Source: Candidatus Amesbacteria bacterium
GTDB lineage: Bacteria > Patescibacteriota > Microgenomatia > CAZETR01 > Amesbacteraceae
Reading direction: 5' to 3'
DNA length: 5,575 bases
Assembly: GCA_030681075.1 (NCBI GenBank)
Contig: JAUXUE010000011.1
Location: 1-5,575 of the forward strand
Part shown: one piece after another, positions 1 to 5,575 of the stretch
How positions within the stretch are numbered: the stretch's first letter is position 1
Layout: each line of letters opens with the position of its first letter
Program-made: the position numbers and the translations under genes
Notes under the pieces: generated by a model
Told to the model about the DNA's origin: nothing
Databases searched by the model: none
What the model saw: only the letters and a program-made list of their open reading frames with translations

Positions 1-1008
1 CACGCTGGCTGTCAACAATTTGCCAAAATTCTCCTGATACAATTCCAGGCTCTTGTCATGACTCGAATAGCTGGTACCATCAAGCCAAATTTTTGTCACC
101 CGCATTTCATTTTTGGTCAGAGTGCCCGTCTTGTCTGTGGCGATAATAGTAGTACTACCCAGAGCCTCTATCGGAGAAAGTTTTCTTAAAATAGCTTTTT
201 GTCTGGCCATGCGTTGCATCCCAATAGCCAGAGTAATGGTAATTACAGCGGGCAGCCCTTCCGGTACAGCAGCGACAGCAAGACTAATACTCGTTAATAC
301 CATCTCAATGAGCGGATACTTGGCAAAAAAACCAATCACAAATACTATGCCACTGGCAAAAATGGCTAAAATCCCCAATTGTTTGCCTAAGGTATTCAGC
401 TTTTTTTGCAAAGGAGTATCATCTTCTTTGATAGCAGAAAGCGAGACCGCAATTTGACCAAAACGGGTCTGCATCCCGGTCGCTGTGACAAGAGCCTTGG
501 CCCTACCTTTGGTAACAATTGTCCCCATAAATATATCTTTTTTGGGTTCGATAGCCATAGATTCACCGGTCAGTGAGGCTTCATTGACTTCTAAATGCAG
601 AGATTCCAAAAGGGTAGCGTCAGCCGGAATCTTGTCGCCTTCCTCCAAGAAAAAAATATCGCCGGGAACCAAAAGCTTGCTATCGATCATTTGTTCAAAA
701 CCCTCTCTTATTACTCTCACGCTGGAAAGAGTCATCTTTTTGAGAGCGGCAATAGTTTTCTCGGCTTTATATTCCTGGACAAATCCCAAGATACCATTGA
801 GAATGACAATTAATAGAATAAACATTCCATCCAAGAGATCTCCTAAAAATAATGAAGCAACCGAGGCGGTAATCAGTAATATCACTAATATGCTGGCAAA
901 CTGAGATAAAAATATGCCAAAGGGTGTTTGCCTCGGCCGACCAGTAATTTCATTATGGCCAAATTTGTTTAGTAATTCTTCCGCCTGAATATTTGTTAGT
1001 CCTGTCAT
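1..1008 (-). CDS. P-type cation-transporting ATPase, type II (Ca2+-ATPase-like), N-terminal 336 residues, cut by the window edge
   Basis: ATP-driven membrane cation pump. The 336 codons present run without a stop to base 1; the nucleotide-binding domain and later helices lie outside. Seen in order: cation-ATPase N-terminal segment (residues 3-30, GLT...FGHNE), M1 and M2 (about 38-77), actuator domain with LTGES (146-150), M3 (about 212-229), M4 with VAAVPEGLP (245-253), and the phosphorylation motif DKTGTLT with Asp292. VAAVPEGLP closely matches the calcium site II segment of SERCA, including the ligand Glu (E250). There is no CPx motif in M4 and no N-terminal HMA domain, so it is not a copper (P1B) pump. 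That the ion is calcium is inferred from family similarity. The ATG overlaps the kinase stop (ATGA), there is no Shine-Dalgarno, and translational coupling is likely. It is third in the regulator-kinase-ATPase operon. The class is certain, the substrate is not. Confidence 0.95.
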   Translation of the reverse strand, partial: MTGLTNIQAEELLNKFGHNEITGRPRQTPFGIFLSQFASILVILLITASVASLFLGDLLDGMFILLIVILNGILGFVQEYKAEKTIAALKKMTLSSVRVIREGFEQMIDSKLLVPGDIFFLEEGDKIPADATLLESLHLEVNEASLTGESMAIEPKKDIFMGTIVTKGRAKALVTATGMQTRFGQIAVSLSAIKEDDTPLQKKLNTLGKQLGILAIFASGIVFVIGFFAKYPLIEMVLTSISLAVAAVPEGLPAVITITLAIGMQRMARQKAILRKLSPIEALGSTTIIATDKTGTLTKNEMRVTKIWLDGTSYSSHDKSLELYQENFGKLLTASV

Positions 1009-2417
1009 TTTATTTTATTCATGAGGGGCAGATAAATTAAGAATTTACTACCCTGTCCCCCCTTACTCTCAACTTTAATTTCTCCATGATGGGCATGAAT
1101 AATCGAGGCAGTTATTGCCAACCCCAGACCCGATCCCAAGATTTCTTTGGATTTTGATCCTCTGTAAAATCGCTCAAAAATATGGGATAAATCCGGCTCT
1201 CCAATTCCCATGCCGTTGTCTTTTATTTGAATAACCGCTTGATTATTGTGAGTAGACAAATTCAAATAAATTGTCCCGCCATTTTTTGTAAACTTTATAG
1301 CGTTATCAATTAAATTTAAGATGGCCTGACCTAGCTTGTCAGATTTTCCATTCACAAATATTTCTGGCGCGATTCTGGATTTTATTGAAATATTTTTGGG
1401 CATTGCCAGTTTGAGTGCGATATCGCAAATATCAATTATCAATTCGGACAAATTTATGGTTTTATTTGAATCTTTGATTTGCGATTCGGCCCAAGCCAGG
1501 TCCAAGACGTTTTTTAGTGTCGCGGCTAATTTGTTGTTATCTACTAAAACTTCTTCCAAAGATTTTTGGTATTCTGTGGTTGTTCTTGGCTTGGACAATG
1601 TAATTTCAGCATTGGTGCGAATAGTGGAAAGTGGAGTTTTTAGCTCGTGGGCCACGTCACCTATAAATTGCCTCTCGCGGGTAAAGGCCAGGTGCAGGCG
1701 GTCTAATAATAAATTGAAAGTTTGGGCCAATTCATCCAATTCGTCACCAGCGCCAAAATTGGTAATCCGCTCGTCCAAATTTTGCGAACCTATTTTTTTC
1801 AGTTGTGCAGACATTGTAGCTATTGGCTCGATGGCTTTTTTGATTAACACATATCCTCCAAACGACACCGGTATTATCAAAATAATAAATGTCACCCCAA
1901 GAACAATAATCAGACTCTCGAGCGACTTGGAAATGACATCGATCGGATGAGCGACCAGTATTACTCCCTGCAAATTTTCACCATCAATAATCGGGGTGGC
2001 CAAGAAACGCATCTGGGACCCGCCGATATTTTTGTTGGCAAAAAATGGTTTACGCTCTTTGTAAATTTTGGCAAACAAATCACCAAAAGCGGTAGCGTCT
2101 TTACTTAGGGTAACCGAGGCATTAAATATTTGACCTTTATTGTCCATGGCCACGACCAGCATCCCCGGAATCTCAGCAAATTCACGGTTGAAAGCTTCCC
2201 TAGTCAGCATGCTGTGCATGCCAATGTTGTTGCCGGTAATCAAATTTACTACTCCAACACTGTGAGACTTTAGTAAGTTATCGGTGTGAATAGAGAGTAT
2301 TTTTCCGGTGACAATATAAAAGCCAAAAAATGTCAAAAAGGTCACGACCAAAAAAGCCAAAATGTTCCAAAAGGTCAGACGAAATCTGAGACTTTTATAT
2401 TTTGTAGCCCACGCCAT
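1005..2417 (-). CDS. Membrane sensor histidine kinase, heavy-metal-sensor (CusS-like) architecture
   Basis: 470-residue inner-membrane sensor kinase, partner of the adjacent response regulator. Order: basic N-terminus, TM1 (about 17-40), extracytoplasmic sensor of about 127 residues (41-167), TM2 (about 168-192), HAMP linker (about 190-242), HisKA dimerisation domain with the H-box FIGDVAHELKTP (phospho-acceptor His257), and HATPase_c with N-box NLIDNA (368-373), G1 box DNGMGIG (400-406), F-box FERFYRG (414-420) and G2 box GSGLGLAI (428-435). All catalytic motifs are intact. The H-box and HAMP layout resemble CusS/CopS-type kinases. The sensor contains GMHSM (66-70), thioether and imidazole side chains that could bind Cu(I) or Ag(I); this is inference. 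The ATG at 2417 lies inside the regulator gene (23-nt overlap) with no Shine-Dalgarno, and the stop TGA overlaps the ATPase ATG. The signal sensed is unproven. Confidence 0.95.
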   Translation of the reverse strand: MAWATKYKSLRFRLTFWNILAFLVVTFLTFFGFYIVTGKILSIHTDNLLKSHSVGVVNLITGNNIGMHSMLTREAFNREFAEIPGMLVVAMDNKGQIFNASVTLSKDATAFGDLFAKIYKERKPFFANKNIGGSQMRFLATPIIDGENLQGVILVAHPIDVISKSLESLIIVLGVTFIILIIPVSFGGYVLIKKAIEPIATMSAQLKKIGSQNLDERITNFGAGDELDELAQTFNLLLDRLHLAFTRERQFIGDVAHELKTPLSTIRTNAEITLSKPRTTTEYQKSLEEVLVDNNKLAATLKNVLDLAWAESQIKDSNKTINLSELIIDICDIALKLAMPKNISIKSRIAPEIFVNGKSDKLGQAILNLIDNAIKFTKNGGTIYLNLSTHNNQAVIQIKDNGMGIGEPDLSHIFERFYRGSKSKEILGSGLGLAITASIIHAHHGEIKVESKGGQGSKFLIYLPLMNKIK

Positions 2418-3057
2418 GGATTGTACTAATCAATTTAACAGAGGCGTTTGAATTAATTTTTTTGCGAAGGCTCGCCACAAAGACATCTACAATATTACTC
2501 ATACCGTCAAAATTGTAATCCCAGACATGCTCGGTAATCATGGTTCTGGTCACCACTTCGTTTTGGTGCCGTAATATAAATTCTAAAATAGCAAACTCTT
2601 TGGGTGTCAAAGATATGTTCTTTTTGTTTCTAATACAGGTGTGTTTCAGTGGATCTAACGCGAGATCGTCAATAACTAATACTGATGACACATTATTATT
2701 ACTCCGTCGGATCAATGCGTAAATCCGTGACCGCAATTCCAGAAAAGCAAAGGGCTTGGCCAAATAGTCGTCGGCTCCACTATCGAGTCCGGCAATTTTA
2801 TCTTCCAGGGTAGTTTTTGCAGTTAACATCAAAATTGGAGTAGTTATTTTTTGGGAACGCAAATTTTTACACAAAGTAATACCGTCCAGTTTTGGAAGCA
2901 TTATGTCAAGCATAATCAGATCATATTTTTCAGACTCAGCCAGATACTGGCCATCTTCACCATCATGGGCCAGATCCACGGCAAAGCCATCTTCCGTCAG
3001 ACCCTTTTTTATAACCTCGGCCAAGCGCACTTCATCTTCTACTATCAAAATTCGCAT
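2395..3057 (-). CDS. OmpR/PhoB-family response regulator, CusR/CopR-like
   Basis: 220-residue DNA-binding response regulator. The receiver domain (1-115) has the acidic pair E8/D9, phospho-acceptor D51 (in LIMLDIMLP), T79 and K101 (AKPF). The winged-helix effector (about 130-220) has SLTPKEFAILEFIL and a recognition region VWDYNFDGMSNIVDVFVASL close to the VWDMNFD...NVVDV pattern of CusR/CopR/SilR metal regulators, which suggests a copper- or silver-type regulon. I chose the ATG at 3057 because the receiver starts there (MRILIVEDE) and a TATAAT lies 6 nt upstream. The in-frame ATG at 3093 would add 12 unalignable residues, would contain the promoter, and would overlap the divergent gene. First gene of the operon with the kinase and ATPase, probably autoregulated. 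Its binding site cannot be assigned. Confidence 0.95.
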   Translation of the reverse strand: MRILIVEDEVRLAEVIKKGLTEDGFAVDLAHDGEDGQYLAESEKYDLIMLDIMLPKLDGITLCKNLRSQKITTPILMLTAKTTLEDKIAGLDSGADDYLAKPFAFLELRSRIYALIRRSNNNVSSVLVIDDLALDPLKHTCIRNKKNISLTPKEFAILEFILRHQNEVVTRTMITEHVWDYNFDGMSNIVDVFVASLRKKINSNASVKLISTIHGVGYKI

Positions 3058-3063
3058 ATGTTC

Positions 3064-3093
3064 ATTATACTTTACAGATGAATTATTGGACAA
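3064..3093 (-). promoter_or_regulatory. Promoter of the regulator-kinase-ATPase operon, predicted leaderless start
   Basis: On the minus strand a perfect TATAAT (3069 to 3064) is preceded, at an 18-nt spacer, by TTGTCC (3093 to 3088), a 4/6 match to TTGACA. Six nucleotides separate the -10 box from the ATG at 3057, so the expected +1 falls on the A of the start codon. The -35 element lies inside the first codons of the divergent membrane-protein gene. Seen: the hexamers and spacing. Inferred: activity and leaderless transcription. Confidence 0.65.
3066..3071 (+). promoter_or_regulatory. -10 element of the divergent membrane protein-metallochaperone unit, predicted leaderless start
   Basis: TATACT (5/6 match to TATAAT) ends 6 nt before the ATG at 3078, so +1 would be the A of the start codon. 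It shares four bases (3066-3069) with the -10 box of the opposite promoter. I see no good -35 at 17-18 nt (TATCAA or CTATCA, inside the regulator gene), so the promoter may depend on an activator such as the phosphorylated regulator; that is inference. Confidence 0.55.
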
Positions 3094-4055
3094 TATTTTT
3101 TACAGGTCTGACTGCTGGCGGCTTTTCTTGCCTAGCGCTTCAAGGAGGGCTCTTGGCCGCGACACTGGCGACCACCGCCGAAGAAAAAAATAAAACTCCT
3201 GATTGGCAACCAACTATGATTTTTTTGGTTGGTAAAATAATTGCCTATACTATATTGGGCGGACTATTAGGATTATTCGGATCAGTCTTTCAGCTGTCTG
3301 ACACCGTCAAAATTATTTTTATTGTCACGGCATCAGTTCTAATGCTGGGATTAGCCGGCAACATGCTCAATCTTCATCCCCTCTTTCGCTATTTTGTTTT
3401 GCAACCGCCAAAATGGGCAGGCAGGCTGCTGCGAAAACAAAGCAATTTATTTTTGTTGGGAGCACTCACCGTCTTTATCCCTTGTGGCATCACCCAGGCG
3501 ATGGAAGTAGCCGCCATTGCCTCGGGTAATATTTTTGCCGGAGCCATGACCATGCTGATTTTTACACTGGGTACTGCTCCTATTTTTATGGCTCTGGGAT
3601 TTGTAACAACAAGGCTTTCTGAAAGCTTTAGAGCCGGATTTTTTAAATTGGCAGGTATCTTAGTCATTTTTATAGCTTTGAATAATCTCAACGCCGCCGC
3701 AGTCTTGGCCAATTCCAGATATACCTGGGACAATTTTATCTGGGCGTTTAGTGAAACCTTTTTGACCAGTGACAAGTCACAAGTGACAAGTAACACAGTA
3801 GAAATTACGGCAACGTCGGGAGGGTATTCTCCACGGGAATTTACGGTCAAAATTAATGAACCAGTGACGGTAACTATAAATTCCAAAAATAACCGGTCTT
3901 GTGCTAGAGCTTTTACTATTCCTTCTCTGGGAATCCAAAAAATATTACCAGAGAATGGAACTGAAATAGTTACTTTTACACCGACATCAACTGGGCGTAT
4001 TGCTTTTTCTTGTAGTATGGGAATGTATACGGGAGTGATTAATGTCGTTAATTAA
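3078..4055 (+). CDS. DsbD/CcdA-like (TauE/SafE, DsbD_2-type) membrane protein fused to a C-terminal cupredoxin-like domain
   Basis: 325-residue membrane protein. About six hydrophobic segments (roughly 3-28, 45-68, 76-98, 124-148, 151-178, 188-212) form a CcdA/DsbD-like core. C18 in the first helix (GFSC) and C136 in FIPCGIT occupy the places of the redox Cys pair that carries electrons across the membrane in CcdA/DsbD. A linker (about 228-240) leads to a beta-rich domain (241-325) with GYSPREFTVKINEPVTV and a C-terminal FSCSMGMYTG, typical of cupredoxin-like or EfeO-type folds. C275, C312, M314 and M316 are candidate copper ligands. Inferred role: reduction or handling of copper or thiols at the outer face of the membrane. 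Automatic pipelines may call this family sulfite exporter or UreH-domain protein; sulfite export is unlikely here. The ATG at 3078 is chosen from the promoter position and the lack of an upstream in-frame ATG. The next gene follows after 2 nt. Confidence 0.85.
   Translation: MNYWTIFFTGLTAGGFSCLALQGGLLAATLATTAEEKNKTPDWQPTMIFLVGKIIAYTILGGLLGLFGSVFQLSDTVKIIFIVTASVLMLGLAGNMLNLHPLFRYFVLQPPKWAGRLLRKQSNLFLLGALTVFIPCGITQAMEVAAIASGNIFAGAMTMLIFTLGTAPIFMALGFVTTRLSESFRAGFFKLAGILVIFIALNNLNAAAVLANSRYTWDNFIWAFSETFLTSDKSQVTSNTVEITATSGGYSPREFTVKINEPVTVTINSKNNRSCARAFTIPSLGIQKILPENGTEIVTFTPTSTGRIAFSCSMGMYTGVINVVN
3768..3795 (+). repeat. Two-copy 14-bp tandem repeat in the interdomain linker
   Basis: AGTGACAAGTCACA (3768-3781) is followed directly by AGTGACAAGTAACA (3782-3795), 13 of 14 bases identical. 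The first copy also contains the inverted pair GTGAC-AA-GTCAC. The period of 14 is not a multiple of 3, so the copies encode different residues within the low-complexity linker (TSDKSQVTSNT) between the membrane core and the cupredoxin-like domain. Confidence 0.6.
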
Positions 4056-4057
4056 AT

Positions 4058-4261
4058 ATGAAGAAAATATTCAAAATAACTGGGATGCACTGCGCATCTT
4101 GCGCTACTATTATTGACCTGGATCTGGAAGATCTAAAAGGCATAAAATCCGCCAAAACCAGCTATGCCAAAAGTGAGTTGAGTGTGGAATATGATGAAAA
4201 GTTGGTTTCAGAGAAAGAAATTTTAGAATCAATCAAGAAGTCGGGATATTCTGTAAAGTAA
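4058..4261 (+). CDS. Small heavy-metal-associated (HMA) copper chaperone, CopZ-like
   Basis: 67-residue soluble cytoplasmic protein made of one HMA domain, the usual length of CopZ/Atx1 chaperones. The metal motif GMHCASC (residues 9-15) supplies C12 and C15, which in this family bind Cu(I) linearly and hand it to a partner's metal-binding domain. The rest fits the beta-alpha-beta-beta-alpha-beta fold: I15-region helix after the Cys pair, strand around SELSVEYDEK, helix KEILESIKKSG, and the closing GYSVK. It begins 2 nt after the stop of the cupredoxin-fusion gene without a Shine-Dalgarno, so coupled translation from the same mRNA is likely. The usual acceptor, a CPx-type copper ATPase, is not in the window; the nearby ATPase has no HMA domain. 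Copper is the probable metal, though silver, zinc or mercury binding cannot be excluded. Confidence 0.93.
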   Translation: MKKIFKITGMHCASCATIIDLDLEDLKGIKSAKTSYAKSELSVEYDEKLVSEKEILESIKKSGYSVK

Positions 4262-4422
4262 GTTTGAGGAATGTAATTGTCATTATTCGTTTATTGTAAA
4301 CCAAAAAGTGGTAGGAATGCGGCAAGACAGATTTTTTGACGATAGATTTGTCTTCCGCGTATGGATCAGGTTACATATTAAGAGGAACCTTGATCTAAAA
4401 CTCTGGGTGATTTTCATCTCCT
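4262..4422. other. Convergent intergenic region and 16S trailer with two imperfect hairpins
   Basis: It lies between the chaperone stop (plus) and the 16S 3' end (minus). I see no tRNA, no 23S start and no ORF. Hairpin A: GCGGCAAGACA (4319-4329) pairs with TGTCTTCCGC (4349-4358), 10 bp with one bulged base, extendable inward by about 5 weaker pairs. Hairpin B: GATCAGGTT (4364-4372) pairs with AACCTTGATC (4386-4395), 9 bp with one bulge and a 13-nt loop. Neither is followed by a clear T-run on either strand, so factor-independent termination is not well supported. They could act in 16S 3' processing, or as bidirectional barriers or mRNA 3'-end stabilisers. Confidence 0.5.

Positions 4423-5575
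<1,153 letters not shown>

Noticed and set aside
113..904. Plus-strand reading frames over the ATPase gene
   Set aside because: They are antisense to a clearly conserved P-type ATPase and have no recognisable domains.
1336..1950. A 204-codon plus-strand reading frame
   Set aside because: It is antisense to the kinase HAMP, HisKA and ATPase region, whose motifs are all intact on the minus strand.
3058..3093. A longer response-regulator start at 3093 adding 12 residues
   Set aside because: The added residues do not belong to the receiver fold, the stretch contains the TATAAT promoter, and it would overlap the divergent gene start.
3389..3886. A 165-codon minus-strand reading frame
   Set aside because: It is a shadow of the DsbD-like/cupredoxin gene, with no family resemblance.
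4319..4358. Canonical rho-independent terminator
   Set aside because: The stem is good but no run of T follows it on either strand; the only TTTTTT is in the loop.
4262..4422. Possible spacer tRNA or 23S 5' end downstream of 16S
   Set aside because: I could find no cloverleaf, T-loop motif or recognisable 23S start in these 161 bases.

Overview
The window looks like chromosomal DNA of a streamlined, uncultivated bacterium, most likely from the Candidate Phyla Radiation (Patescibacteria). The evidence is a divergent but structurally intact 16S rRNA that carries a self-splicing intron, a 16S gene with no 23S gene behind it, very tight gene packing (20 bp between two divergent start codons, overlapping or nearly abutting genes), no visible Shine-Dalgarno sequences, and A+T-rich protein genes. 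The exact lineage cannot be fixed by eye. The standard genetic code fits every gene.

Left half, minus strand (3057 down to 1): a three-gene operon. It encodes an OmpR/PhoB-type response regulator resembling CusR/CopR, a membrane sensor histidine kinase of the heavy-metal-sensor architecture, and a P-type ATPase of the type II (SERCA-like calcium) class. The ATPase is cut by the window edge after its phosphorylation site. The first two genes overlap by 23 nt and the last two by 4 nt (ATGA).

Centre, plus strand (3078-4261): a divergent two-gene unit. It encodes a DsbD/CcdA-like (TauE/SafE, DsbD_2 type) membrane protein fused to a C-terminal cupredoxin-like domain, followed 2 nt later by a 67-residue HMA metallochaperone with a GMHCASC motif. 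With the CusR-like regulator and sensor kinase this suggests a copper/silver-responsive handling locus. The ATPase, however, has PEGLP and not a CPx motif, so its substrate is probably calcium or a similar cation. The two units are driven by two mirror-image promoters whose -10 hexamers overlap. Each places +1 on the A of its ATG, so both mRNAs are predicted to be leaderless.

Right part, minus strand (5575 to about 4423): the 3' two thirds of a 16S rRNA gene (from about E. coli position 585-590 to the anti-Shine-Dalgarno end). It is interrupted at E. coli position 1498/1499, in the decoding centre, by an ORF-less 208-nt group I intron resembling the IC3 class. P1 to P10 can all be drawn. The rRNA also carries an unusual compensated change in the decoding helix: the G1405-C1496 pair is A-U here, and the intron guide sequence matches the altered exon. 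Between the 16S 3' end and the convergent metallochaperone gene there are only about 160 bp, holding two imperfect hairpins and no tRNA or 23S gene.
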